Shown: positions 46,798 through 56,319 of the stretch, piece by piece
How positions within the stretch are numbered: position 1 is the first letter of the stretch
How the letters are laid out: the number at the start of each line of letters is the position of its first letter
Assembly: GCF_008367235.1 (NCBI RefSeq)
Contig: NZ_VTZS01000005.1
Span: 1 to 64,000, forward strand
Reading direction: 5' to 3'
DNA from: Pareuzebyella sediminis
Lineage (GTDB): Bacteria; Bacteroidota; Bacteroidia; Flavobacteriales; Flavobacteriaceae
DNA: 64,000 nucleotides
The notes under the pieces: model-generated
What the model was told of the DNA's origin: nothing
The model's database searches: none
Seen by the model: the letters and a program-made list of their open reading frames with translations, nothing else
Position numbers and translations under genes: made by a program

Positions 46798-49700
46798 TTA
46801 GCGCTTCATATAGGTTTCATCGTGGTTCAGGATGGTATTCGCTACCATAGTCAAGGCAGCGGTCTTATTTTTATCCAACGATTGGTCGAGCTCTTTTTTG
46901 CCTACCGACAAAAGTTTTGCCGCTTCCTCTGGATTTTTCGCAAATCTTTCCGATTGTGCGTTGAAAAAATCTTTGAATATCTTGATTTCCTCTTCTTTAG
47001 GGAATCTGCTCACGGCTAGCCTAAAGCCGAAAGCAATTTGCTCGTCTAGTGCGTTGCCGCCTTCTTTTTGCATACGCTGTGCCAGTACTTTTGAAGCTTC
47101 TACGAATTCGGGATCGTTCATAAGCACTAGGGCCTGCAAGGGCGTATTCGTGTTTTCCCGTTTGACCGTACATACCTCACGGGACGGAGCATCGAAAGCG
47201 GTCATGGCAGGATGCGGCGATGTACGTCGAATAAATGTATACAATCCCCTCCGGTACAAGCTGTCACCCTCCGATGCCTTATAGTTCAATAGAATATGTG
47301 AAAAACTGTTTTTTTCAATCCACAAGCCTTCGGGTTGATAGGGCTTGACACTTTTTCCACCAACATGGTGTACCAAAAGCCCACTGGCAGCGAGTGCATT
47401 GTCGCGAATAAGTTCGGCCGGGAGCCGATAACTGTTGCTTCTTGACAAATAAACATTGGTAGGGTCAGTTTGCCGCATTTCCTCACTTGTACGGGACGAT
47501 TGCTTGTAGGTGTGCGACAAAACCATGGTCTTGAGTAATGCTTTTACATCCCATCCGCTTTCCATAAAATCAACGGCTAACCAGTCTAAAAGCTCGGGGT
47601 GTGAAGGAAGAGCACCCTGTACCCCAAAATCTTGTGGGGTCGAGACCAATCCTTTTCCAAAAAGCATTTGCCAGTACCTATTGACCGTGACCCTTGCGGT
47701 TAAGGGATTTTCTTTGGAGAAAAGCCACTGGGCAAGCCCCAATCTGTTTTTTGGGTATGTTTCCGGAAATTTAGGAAGTACTTCCGGTGTTTTTGCCTCT
47801 ACGGGGTAGATAGGTTCTTCGTAATTCCCCCGATTATAGGCGTAAGCGGTCCTTTTTTCCGGCATCTCTTCCATGACCATTATTTCCATGACCGGCATCA
47901 TCAGTTCTAACCACTTATTTCTCAATATCTTAAGTTCTTTCTTCAAGGAACTAACTTCTGGTGATTGATTGATCCAATGTTCTTTTATCTGGGAGGTATC
48001 GCTCGAGGTTAACTGACTATCTTCATCTTCCTGCCCGTAAATTCCGAGTATTTCCAAAGGGGTCAATTGTTTTGAATACAGGTAAATATCATCGATATAG
48101 CCCTTGAAAATACCATCTTCCCCCGTGAAAGCCCTATAGCTTTTAGCAACTTTTACAGGTCTATCCTGTACTGTGTGTACAGAAGAACGTACCGTTTTGA
48201 TTGATTTATAGAGTCGGTCGTAGGGTATTTCTATCTTTTCTTTTCTCCCATCTATGAACAGTTGCAGCCCCTCTGCCTTTCCTGAACCATCATAGGTAAA
48301 AGCGACATGTTTCCAAATATTGGTTTTTAGGGAATCTTGTGTACGCACATGGATATAATTGTGGGGAAGGGAATGTATTAAACGCGCATTAAGGTGGTTC
48401 TGGCTATCCAGATAAAAATCCCACCCGCTCCAAAAATTGTTTTTTAGTCCTGAAGTGCCCAAGAGTTGTTGGGTTTTATCTTTTTCGCGTTTTGAAGTAT
48501 TTATCCAAAGCGCAGCGGAAAACTCATCGGTCAGTTCGAAATTAGGAATGCCTTTCAAGTTGAGGTCATCATATTCACCCGTGAATTCGAAAGCATTTCC
48601 TATTTTGCCTTTCACGATTTTTGGAGCCCTTGAGGCAGTAGCATTCTCTACTTGGTCGGCTATGTATACATCCCCTTTTTTGCTGATATGGTCCAAGGCA
48701 TAGTGGCCCAACAATCCTTTCTTGGCGAAACCTGATGGCAGTCGGTCAATATAAGTATTCAGGTCTTCAAGTTCTTTTATGGTCAGCTGCAACTCTTTTT
48801 CCTTTCGCTCAATATTTGCTTTGACAGTTTTTAGTTTTGATTCTGTTAGGGCATCGGGCAAGGCAAGCATCGGACCATAATTTCCATCGTCTCCGGTCAT
48901 GCCAAGCTCTTTTACATTATTGAAAAATGCGGTGAGCTGAAAATAGTCTTTTTGCGAAATGGGGTCAAATTTATGATCATGGCATCGCGCACAGGCGACG
49001 GTCAGGCCCATAAAGGCAGTGCCGACCGTTTCGGCCCGGTCCCATACATAGTTCAAACGAAATTCTTCTTCTATGGCCCCTCCCTCAGCCGTCATGGGGT
49101 GATTTCGATTAAATGCAGTGGCTAGTTTTTGCTCTTTAGTCGCATCGGGCATAAGATCACCGGCCAATTGCCATTTGACGAACTGGTCGTAGGGCATATT
49201 TTCTTTAAAGGACTCAATGACCCAATCTCGCCATGGCCACATCGATCGCCAGCCATCTGCATGAAGGCCATGTGAATCGGCATATCGCGATAAGTCCATC
49301 CAATCGAGTGCCAAGCGTTCCGCGTTAGCGTCCGTCGCCAAAAGTCTGTCGACCACTTTTTCATAAGCATTCGGACTATCATCTTTTAAAAATGAATTTA
49401 ATTCATCTATAGTAGGGGGAAGGCCTGTCAAATCCATAGTTACACGGCGCAATAGCAGTGCCTTATTTGTCAAGGGAGAGGGTGAGAGATCTTTGCGTTT
49501 AAGCGCGTATTGAATAAAATGGTCAATTTCGTTATTTGAAACCCAATTTGTATCCGATGGGTCAGGTACTTTTGTTTTTTCTGGACTAGCAAAAGCCCAG
49601 TGTTTTTTCCACGGGGCACCCTGTTCGATCCACTTGAGTACTGTTGCTTTTTCAATGGCGGTCAGCTTAAGGTTGCTTTCTAAAGGTGGCATCATGATTT

Positions 49701-50013
49701 CCGGATCATCGCTTAGAATACGTAATACCCCTTCACTTTCCTTTGGATTTCCGGATACAAACGCATGTTTTCCATTGCTTAACTTGGCGAAAGCTTCCTC
49801 TTCTCTATCCAATCGCAAATTTGCTTTTCGAGTATTGGCATCGGGTCCGTGACAGGAAAAGCAACGGTCCGATAGAATCGGTTTTACATGAAAGTTGAAA
49901 TCAATGTTCTCGGGAAGTTCCTGATAAGCGGCTTCGATGTCTGCAGGCACCTCTAAAGCGCATGATAGCATCAATAGTGCTGTAAAAAAAAAGAAAATTT
50001 TCGTCAATTGCAT
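46798..50013 (-). CDS. PSCyt1-PSCyt2-LamG-PSD1 cytochrome c lipoprotein (DUF1549/DUF1553)
   Basis: A 1071-residue lipoprotein (lipobox MLSC, Cys18) with the planctomycete-style architecture. PSCyt1 comes first with a heme c motif CFSCHG (Cys51, Cys54, His55). PSCyt2/DUF1549 follows (about 155-360; RRVTMDLTGLPPT, ALDWMDLSRYADSHG, RCHDHKFDPISQKDYFQLTA). A LamG/concanavalin-like domain (about 425-620) and PSD1/DUF1553 at the C-terminus complete it (NRLGLAQWLFSKENPLTARV, NRYWQMLFGKGLV, LVLMNDPEFVEASKVL). The role is unknown; it is probably a periplasmic or surface redox or binding protein. The domain order is common in Planctomycetes but occasional in Bacteroidota, suggesting old transfer. Length is normal for the family. 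Confidence 0.92.
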   Translation of the reverse strand: MQLTKIFFFFTALLMLSCALEVPADIEAAYQELPENIDFNFHVKPILSDRCFSCHGPDANTRKANLRLDREEEAFAKLSNGKHAFVSGNPKESEGVLRILSDDPEIMMPPLESNLKLTAIEKATVLKWIEQGAPWKKHWAFASPEKTKVPDPSDTNWVSNNEIDHFIQYALKRKDLSPSPLTNKALLLRRVTMDLTGLPPTIDELNSFLKDDSPNAYEKVVDRLLATDANAERLALDWMDLSRYADSHGLHADGWRSMWPWRDWVIESFKENMPYDQFVKWQLAGDLMPDATKEQKLATAFNRNHPMTAEGGAIEEEFRLNYVWDRAETVGTAFMGLTVACARCHDHKFDPISQKDYFQLTAFFNNVKELGMTGDDGNYGPMLALPDALTESKLKTVKANIERKEKELQLTIKELEDLNTYIDRLPSGFAKKGLLGHYALDHISKKGDVYIADQVENATASRAPKIVKGKIGNAFEFTGEYDDLNLKGIPNFELTDEFSAALWINTSKREKDKTQQLLGTSGLKNNFWSGWDFYLDSQNHLNARLIHSLPHNYIHVRTQDSLKTNIWKHVAFTYDGSGKAEGLQLFIDGRKEKIEIPYDRLYKSIKTVRSSVHTVQDRPVKVAKSYRAFTGEDGIFKGYIDDIYLYSKQLTPLEILGIYGQEDEDSQLTSSDTSQIKEHWINQSPEVSSLKKELKILRNKWLELMMPVMEIMVMEEMPEKRTAYAYNRGNYEEPIYPVEAKTPEVLPKFPETYPKNRLGLAQWLFSKENPLTARVTVNRYWQMLFGKGLVSTPQDFGVQGALPSHPELLDWLAVDFMESGWDVKALLKTMVLSHTYKQSSRTSEEMRQTDPTNVYLSRSNSYRLPAELIRDNALAASGLLVHHVGGKSVKPYQPEGLWIEKNSFSHILLNYKASEGDSLYRRGLYTFIRRTSPHPAMTAFDAPSREVCTVKRENTNTPLQALVLMNDPEFVEASKVLAQRMQKEGGNALDEQIAFGFRLAVSRFPKEEEIKIFKDFFNAQSERFAKNPEEAAKLLSVGKKELDQSLDKNKTAALTMVANTILNHDETYMKR

Positions 50014-50119
50014 TTTTGGTCTCTAGCCTTTTCTAAAAATACGTTTTTTTAAATAATTTACTAGTGCAAAAGGTTTTTCAATCCAATACAATTATGTTTT
50101 ATGAATTCAAAATAAGTTT

Positions 50120-50127
50120 TACCTTTG
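50120..50127 (+). promoter_or_regulatory. -7 box for tRNA-Val(GAC)
   Basis: TACCTTTG fits TAnnTTTG exactly and ends 11 bases before the tRNA, so transcription would start a few bases upstream of it. The -33 box is weak. Confidence 0.5.
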
Positions 50128-50138
50128 CCCAACTTTAT

Positions 50139-50213
50139 GGGTTATTAGCTCAGTTGGTTTAGAGCGCTGCCTTGACAGGGCAGAGGTCACTGGTTCGAAT
50201 CCAGTATAACCCA
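50139..50213 (+). tRNA. tRNA-Val (anticodon GAC)
   Basis: Acceptor GGGTTAT / ATAACCC, D-arm GCTCAGTTGGTTTAGAGC, anticodon stem CTGCC / GGCAG with loop TTGACAG (anticodon GAC) and T-arm CTGGTTCGAATCCAG make a full cloverleaf. CCA is not encoded. It reads valine GUC/GUU and complements the TAC isoacceptor 5 kb upstream. Confidence 0.95.
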
Positions 50214-50482
50214 CACTTCAATTTATTGGTATTCCATCCGAGGCTTTTTAAAAGTAGAACGTGATATTTTAGCCGAATTAAAACGGTGAATTGTAAAAAT
50301 AGAGCGGGCTTTTATTACTGCCCGTATTTTTCAGGTTCGCCCTCCACTACAATTTTTTCCCTTGTCAACAAAATAGGTTTTTATTCAGCCTTAGCCATAC
50401 AAGTTCCGTTAAAATAATATGTGACTTTTACTGTAAATATGGGTCTAAACTTATAGTACAGTCTTTTTTAAAGTACAGATTT
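50214..50482. other. Gap after tRNA-Val(GAC)
   Basis: AT-rich, no gene seen. A weak hairpin CGGGC / GCCCG (50305-50324) followed by TATTTTTT may end the tRNA transcript. I saw no copy of the tRNA 3' end here and no integrase. Confidence 0.4.
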
Positions 50483-50623
50483 ATGAACGATTATGTGCAC
50501 ATTTTTTCCGTATTGAGTATTGTATTTTCTTTCATTGCAGTGGCCTTTATTTTGTTGGTGACTTTTTATGGGAATACTTTTCGTAATAAGAAGTATAGAA
50601 AATGGCGAGAGTTAGACCATTAA
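50483..50623 (+). CDS. Small single-span membrane protein (hypothetical)
   Basis: A 46-codon open frame. It starts MNDYVHIFSVLSIVFSFI, continues as one hydrophobic segment (about residues 7-29), and ends in a short basic tail (RNKKYRKWRELD). The shape, one membrane span with a positive cytoplasmic tail, is that of a small inner-membrane protein, a bit like cytochrome oxidase accessory subunits. It lies between the tRNA and the cusA-like gene, on the same strand as the latter. There is no strong ribosome site and no family is recognised, so this could be chance. Confidence 0.4.
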   Translation: MNDYVHIFSVLSIVFSFIAVAFILLVTFYGNTFRNKKYRKWRELDH

Positions 50624-50888
50624 GTACTTCTAAATAAACCAGATGTTACTTGACTACAAAGTGGATAGAGCATTAGGCAAGGTTTTTACGTCAATTTATG
50701 ACCAGCCTTTTACTATAATTTTGAATTTCTTTTTTCGCCTCTTCGATTTTGTTCTTTGATGTACTATTTTAAATTTATTTTGTTCAGGGTTTCAAACATT
50801 CTTACTTTGTCTACAATCATTTGTTACTTTTGAGCGTTAGGTGATACGGGAGTTTCTCGACCAACGGTAAAATTTTTACAACAGCCAA
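50624..50888. promoter_or_regulatory. Upstream region of the cusA-like gene, with a candidate -7 box
   Basis: These 265 AT-rich bases hold a TACTTTTG (50825-50832) that fits TAnnTTTG 56 bases before the cusA-like ATG; no good -33 element is seen. No other gene is visible. Confidence 0.4.
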
Positions 50889-53800
50889 ATGCTTAATAGG
50901 AGCATTAAATATTTAATTGAGAACAAGCTAATTGCGCTGGTAGTTCTGGTGTTCTTTTTTGCTTGGGGAATTATTCTTGTTCCTTTTGACTTGAATCTCA
51001 ATTATTTGCCCAATAATCCAGTGACGGTAGACGCCATACCTGACTTAGGGGAAAACCAGCAAATCGTCTTTGTAGAATGGCCTGGACAATCTCCTCAAGA
51101 TGTTGAAGATCAAATTACATATCCATTAACTTCTAATCTTTTAGGAGTTCCAGGGGTAAAGAGTATCAGAAGCTCTTCGATGTTCGGCCTTTCCAACATT
51201 TATGTGATTTTTGAGGATGATATAGAATTCTATTGGGCAAGAAGCAGATTAATGGAAAAGCTCAATACACTTCCGAAGAACTTCTTGCCCATAGGAGCCA
51301 CAACCAAATTAGGTCCTGATGCTACTGCGTTAGGTCAAATTTTTTGGTATACTATCGAGGGAAGGGATGAGGAAGGGAAAGTTACGGGGGGATGGGACCT
51401 ACATGAGATTCGAGCCATCCAGGATTTCTATGTCAAAAATTCTCTTTCATCTGTTAGTGGAGTCTCTGAGGTTTCCTCCATCGGTGGATATGTGAAGGAA
51501 TACCAGATAGATGTGAATCCTGAAATAATGCGCCGATACGATGTATCACTTTCCGAAGTTGTAAGAGCAGTTCGTGAAAGTAATCAGAGCGTAGGAGCCA
51601 AAACGCTGGAAATTAATAATGCTGAGTACTTTGTTCGCGGTTTAGGATATATTGAACACATCGAAGACATAGAAAATACGTCGGTTAAGGTTGCAGATTA
51701 TACTCCAATAAAAATTAAGGATATAGCAAAGGTTTCATTAGGCCCCGCTGAGAGGAGGGGCATTTTAGATAAAGAGGGAGCTGAGGTTGTTGGAGGAGTC
51801 GTGGTTTCCCGTTTTGGGGCGAACCCGATGAATACCATTAAAAATTTAAAGGAAAGAGTCCGTGAAATTAGTACGGGGCTGCCTTCAAAAGTGCTTAAAG
51901 ACGGCCGTAGGTCACAGCTTACTATAGTTCCCTTTTATGATCGATCACAATTAATCGAAGAAACGCTAGAAACTTTGAGCAGTGCTTTGAGTTTCGAAGT
52001 GCTTATTACCATCTTGGTAATTGTAATAATGCTTTTCGACCTAAGGGCTTCCTTCTTGATATCTGGTCTGATGCCAGTTGCTGTATTAATCGTATTTATT
52101 GCGATGAAAACGTTGCATGTAGATGCTAATATTGTGGCCTTATCGGGTATAGCTATAGCTATTGGAACCATGGTTGATATTGGTATTATTTTAACCGAGA
52201 ATATAGTTGCACATTTAGATAGGCGGTTGGAGTCGGAAAAAATAGATGAGGTCGTGTATAGGGCAACAACGGAAGTCTCAGGGGCCATCTTGACTGCGGG
52301 TTTCACAACGATCGTCAGTTTTATCCCGGTCTTCATCCTTTCCGGGCCGGAGGGTAAACTTTTCACGCCGCTCGCTTTTACAAAGACATTTGCTCTGCTT
52401 GCCTCAATGGCAGTCGCCCTTTTTATTATTCCACCTTTTGCCGCATTAATTTTCAGGCCATTTTGGTCAAAGTTGAAAATTAGGGGCTTTGTTGATTTAA
52501 TTGTTGGAATTCTAGGTTTGGTCTTTGTGATTTTAGGGCAATGGTTGGGTCTTCTTTTAGTATGCTACGGCAGTATCGGTGCTTTTCGAAGCGGAAAAAA
52601 GATGTCAAAAGAACGACAAAGGCAGTTTCGTTTGGGTTGGATCGCATTATCTATAGTTGTACTATTGGGTTATTACTGGAGACCTCTAGGATATGGTGTT
52701 CCCATTTTTTATAGTCTGGTATTGGTAGGGGTATTATGTACGCTTGTTTTGGGAGCTATTTTATTTTTTAAAAGGTCGTATGAAAACATTTTATACTGGG
52801 CCCTAAAGAACAAATTAGTTTTTTTGAGCATCCCTTTGATTTTGATAATAATCGGTATTTTGATTATGGCCGGTTCAGGCAGGGAATTTATGCCATCTTT
52901 AAATGAAGGTTCTTTCTTGTTGATGCCTACCTCAATGCCTCATTCAGGGATAAGTGAAAATAAACGGGTGCTGACTCAAATTGATATGGCCGTGGCACAG
53001 CTTCCGGAAGTTGAAACCGTAGTCGGTAAAGCGGGCAGGGTAAATTCTGCATTGGATCCCGCTCCACTATCCATGTTTGAGAGTCATATTCGTTATAAAC
53101 CCGAGTATATTCTAGACGGGAATGGAAAACCCGTGGAATTTAAAACAAATAGGGACGGACTTTTCGAAACTAAAGAGGGAACTTTTGTGACTTCAGGGAG
53201 TGGGTATAATAGGGAAGATCTTGTAAAAGATGAAGATGGATCTTTCTATAGAAATTGGCGGTCGGAAATTAAGAACGAAAATGATATTTGGGAGGCCATT
53301 TCCCGGGCGACTCAATTTCCAGGAGTAACCGGGGCTCCAAAGTTACAACCTATCGAGACACGTCTTATAATGCTCCAAACAGGCATGCGATCGCCTATGG
53401 GTATCAAGATTAAGGGGATCGATTTAAAATCAATTGAGGCTTTCGGAGTTAAACTTGAGTCAGTTTTGAAAAAACTTGAGGGAATTAGCGCGGAAACTGT
53501 TTTTGCGGAACGGATTATTGCAAAACCATATTTGCTCATCGATATTCGGCGTGACCGAATTTCACGCTATGGCATTTCCGTTGCCGAATTGCTAGAGACC
53601 CTTGAAGTTGCTACAGGAGGTAAAATCCTTTCAGAGACGGTTGAAGGACGAGAAAGGTACGGTATTAAGGTTCAGTATCCTAGGGAGCTACGCGAAGCCC
53701 CAGAAGATTTTGAAAAAATATTTATTCGGTCAAAAGAAGGTGCTACTATACCCCTAATGGAACTTATATCAATTAAATATGAGCCGGGCGCCCAAGTAAT

Positions 53801-54575
53801 AAAAAGCGAAGATGGTTTTTTGGTGGGTTATGTGTTATTCGATAAAGAACATGGTTTTGCGGAAGTAGATGTTGTCGAAAATGCTGAAAAAATGCTTCAA
53901 CACCATATGGATAGTGGAGAGCTTGCAATACCCCAGGGCGTTTCGTATTCTTTTACCGGCACTTTTGAAAATCATCAGCATGCCAAAAAAACCTTGTCAT
54001 TTGTAGTACCTTTAGTGCTATTGATCATAGTGTTGATTTTATTTTTTCAATTTCGATCGGTGATTGTTTCGTTGATGATTTTCAGTGCCGTTGCCGTTGC
54101 CTTTGCAGGTGGATTTATTTTGCTTTGGCTTTATGGCCAGTCTTGGTTTTTGGATTTTAACTTGGGCGACATAAATTTAAGGGAGCTTTTCAACATAGAG
54201 ACCGTGAATTTAAGTGTTGCGGTTTGGGTAGGCTTCATCGCACTTTTTGGAATTGCAACCGATGATGGCGTTATTATGGCTACCTATTTAAAACAACGTT
54301 TCAATCAGAATCGACCGCAAGATATTAAAGGTATCCATGCGGCAGTTTTAGAAGCCGGTCGAAGAAGGATAAGACCTTGTTTAATGACAACTGCAACCAC
54401 AATTTTGGCACTTCTTCCTATTTTAATGTCGAAGGGCCGTGGTAGTGATATAATGATACCTATTGCAATCCCCTGTTTTGGGGGTATGTTTGTGGCCTTG
54501 ACATCTTTGTTCGTGGTTCCAGTATTGTTCAGTTGGAATAAGGAACTTGCCCTGAGGAGTGCGACGGACAAATAA
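50889..54575 (+). CDS. CusA/CzcA-type heavy-metal RND efflux permease
   Basis: A 1228-residue inner-membrane proton-driven pump of the heavy-metal efflux RND family. It has an N-terminal span, the porter signature VEWPGQSPQDVEDQITYPL with GVKSIRSSSMFGLSNIYVIF, and DIGIILTEN in the membrane (about residue 428). A second half has REFMPSLNEGSFLLMP and GIATDDGVIM (about residue 1122). Residues about 525-630 carry extra hydrophobic segments between the usual membrane helices, making it longer than the ~1040-residue type members. It pumps Cu(I)/Ag(I) or a similar metal, judged from its partner, the metal-binding adaptor 6-12 bases downstream. No TolC-like outer-membrane gene is next to it. Confidence 0.9.
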   Translation: MLNRSIKYLIENKLIALVVLVFFFAWGIILVPFDLNLNYLPNNPVTVDAIPDLGENQQIVFVEWPGQSPQDVEDQITYPLTSNLLGVPGVKSIRSSSMFGLSNIYVIFEDDIEFYWARSRLMEKLNTLPKNFLPIGATTKLGPDATALGQIFWYTIEGRDEEGKVTGGWDLHEIRAIQDFYVKNSLSSVSGVSEVSSIGGYVKEYQIDVNPEIMRRYDVSLSEVVRAVRESNQSVGAKTLEINNAEYFVRGLGYIEHIEDIENTSVKVADYTPIKIKDIAKVSLGPAERRGILDKEGAEVVGGVVVSRFGANPMNTIKNLKERVREISTGLPSKVLKDGRRSQLTIVPFYDRSQLIEETLETLSSALSFEVLITILVIVIMLFDLRASFLISGLMPVAVLIVFIAMKTLHVDANIVALSGIAIAIGTMVDIGIILTENIVAHLDRRLESEKIDEVVYRATTEVSGAILTAGFTTIVSFIPVFILSGPEGKLFTPLAFTKTFALLASMAVALFIIPPFAALIFRPFWSKLKIRGFVDLIVGILGLVFVILGQWLGLLLVCYGSIGAFRSGKKMSKERQRQFRLGWIALSIVVLLGYYWRPLGYGVPIFYSLVLVGVLCTLVLGAILFFKRSYENILYWALKNKLVFLSIPLILIIIGILIMAGSGREFMPSLNEGSFLLMPTSMPHSGISENKRVLTQIDMAVAQLPEVETVVGKAGRVNSALDPAPLSMFESHIRYKPEYILDGNGKPVEFKTNRDGLFETKEGTFVTSGSGYNREDLVKDEDGSFYRNWRSEIKNENDIWEAISRATQFPGVTGAPKLQPIETRLIMLQTGMRSPMGIKIKGIDLKSIEAFGVKLESVLKKLEGISAETVFAERIIAKPYLLIDIRRDRISRYGISVAELLETLEVATGGKILSETVEGRERYGIKVQYPRELREAPEDFEKIFIRSKEGATIPLMELISIKYEPGAQVIKSEDGFLVGYVLFDKEHGFAEVDVVENAEKMLQHHMDSGELAIPQGVSYSFTGTFENHQHAKKTLSFVVPLVLLIIVLILFFQFRSVIVSLMIFSAVAVAFAGGFILLWLYGQSWFLDFNLGDINLRELFNIETVNLSVAVWVGFIALFGIATDDGVIMATYLKQRFNQNRPQDIKGIHAAVLEAGRRRIRPCLMTTATTILALLPILMSKGRGSDIMIPIAIPCFGGMFVALTSLFVVPVLFSWNKELALRSATDK

Positions 54576-54587
54576 AAGTCAGTGATA

Positions 54588-56300
54588 ATGCTTAAAAAAT
54601 CAAGTTCTTATGTAGTTATTTTAGTAGTTGGGCTGGTCATCGGATACCTTTTTTCAGGAAGCCGTGAATCAACGCAATCGAAGAGTCCGGAGAATTTTGT
54701 AGATCAATCATCCTCCTATTTTTCCTGTGCCATGCATCCCGAGATTCGCCGTGAAAATGGGGGTAATTGTCCCTTATGTGGCATGGAGTTAACTTCTCAT
54801 GAAACACAGAAGAGGGAAATGGATGGGAATACCTTTCAGATGACGGAAAATGCGCTTGCACTGGCGAATGTTGAAACCTCAAAGATCGGTTTACAAGACT
54901 TAGGAGGAAGTACCTTGAAACTTTCGGGTATAATTATGGCCAATGAAAAAACAAACGCTGTTCAAACCACAACTTTTGAGGGGCGTATCGAAAACTTAAA
55001 CATTCATTCGGTAGGGGATTATATAAAGAAGGGTACGCAGGTAGGGCAGATATATTCACCTGAAATGTATGCTGCTCAAGATAAGCTATTGACTTCAGCT
55101 ACCTATAAGAATACCCATCAGAAACTATATGATGCAGCAAGAAACACCTATGGTTTATGGAAAATGAGCGATGACCAAATCGAAGAACTTATCAAAACAC
55201 AAAAACCAATTAAAATATTTCCTATAGTGGCAGATGTTTCAGGAACGGTGACCGAAGTACTAGCCTCTGAGGGCAAGTGGTATAAAGAGGGCGACCCCCT
55301 GTTCAAGGTTTCAAATTTTTATACCGTATGGGCGGCTTTTGAAGCTTATGAAAACCAGCTACCTATGTTAAAAGTAGGGCAAGAGATCACAATTACCTCC
55401 ATAGCACAGCCCAATAAGAAATATAAGTCCAAAATATCTTTTATAGAACCTATCTTGAGTCTTAGTAAACGAACGGTTTCAGTTAGGGCCACCTTGATAA
55501 ACGAAAACGGACTATTGAAACCGGGTATGTTCGTTGACGGAACAGTTGGGGTTGCTGGTGACGATAGGGTGCTCACGGTTCCAAAATCTGCCGTGATGTG
55601 GACGGGTAAGCGTTCTCTGGTGTATCTGAAGCCTGATGATGATCGACCTGACTTTGAAATGGTCGAGGTAATATTAGGTAGTGTCGTTGGAAAGTCTTAT
55701 GTAGTGTTGGAAGGTCTAAACCCGGGCGATGAGGTGGTTACCAACGGTACATTTACTGTCGATGCTGCAGCTCAATTACAGGGTAAAAAATCGATGATGA
55801 ACACCCATAAACCGAAGGAAGTAGCCATAGAACCGCTTGAAGGTGCCCGAAAAGTAATTGATTTTAATCAAGATTTCGAATTCGCCTTCGCGGCTGTAAT
55901 TCGAAAATACATAGAACTAAAAGATGCTTTGGTAGCTTCTGAGGCCACCAGCGCTTCTCAAGCAGCAAATGAGTTATTGGAGTCTATAAATAACATGGAG
56001 ATAGAAATACAGGGCAATGTGATTGGTGAACTTATAAAATCAATAAAGACGGGTGCCCGAACTATATCGGAAATCCGTAATATTGAACAGCAAAGAACAA
56101 TCTTTACATCGCTTTCTGAAAAAATGGTACACATAGTTTCTGCTTTCAAAAATATCAATCAAACCATCTATATACAGTTCTGCCCTATGGCCGATGAGAA
56201 CAAAGGTGCCCATTGGCTTAGTTATGATTCTGAAATATTAAACCCTTATTTTGGAACTAAAATGTTAAATTGTGGAAGTACGGTTAAAACACTTCCATGA
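54588..56300 (+). CDS. CusB-like RND periplasmic adaptor with metal-binding and DUF3347 domains
   Basis: A 570-residue adaptor that links the RND pump to an outer-membrane channel. After an N-terminal membrane anchor (YVVILVVGLVIGYLFSG) comes a small metal-binding domain with CAMHPE and CPLCGM (typical for Cu/Ag adaptors), then barrel-sandwich and beta-barrel parts (GRIENLNIHSVGDYIKKGTQ, VLEGLNPGDEVVTNGTF). A C-terminal DUF3347 (about 430-570; FCPMADENKGAHWLS, NPYFGTKMLNCG) with Cys, Met and His completes it. The frame can begin at GTG 54582, but the ATG at 54588 fits the anchor better. It follows cusA by 12 bases. Confidence 0.9.
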   Translation: MLKKSSSYVVILVVGLVIGYLFSGSRESTQSKSPENFVDQSSSYFSCAMHPEIRRENGGNCPLCGMELTSHETQKREMDGNTFQMTENALALANVETSKIGLQDLGGSTLKLSGIIMANEKTNAVQTTTFEGRIENLNIHSVGDYIKKGTQVGQIYSPEMYAAQDKLLTSATYKNTHQKLYDAARNTYGLWKMSDDQIEELIKTQKPIKIFPIVADVSGTVTEVLASEGKWYKEGDPLFKVSNFYTVWAAFEAYENQLPMLKVGQEITITSIAQPNKKYKSKISFIEPILSLSKRTVSVRATLINENGLLKPGMFVDGTVGVAGDDRVLTVPKSAVMWTGKRSLVYLKPDDDRPDFEMVEVILGSVVGKSYVVLEGLNPGDEVVTNGTFTVDAAAQLQGKKSMMNTHKPKEVAIEPLEGARKVIDFNQDFEFAFAAVIRKYIELKDALVASEATSASQAANELLESINNMEIEIQGNVIGELIKSIKTGARTISEIRNIEQQRTIFTSLSEKMVHIVSAFKNINQTIYIQFCPMADENKGAHWLSYDSEILNPYFGTKMLNCGSTVKTLP

Positions 56301-56319
56301 CCTTTCTCTGAATTCTCTT

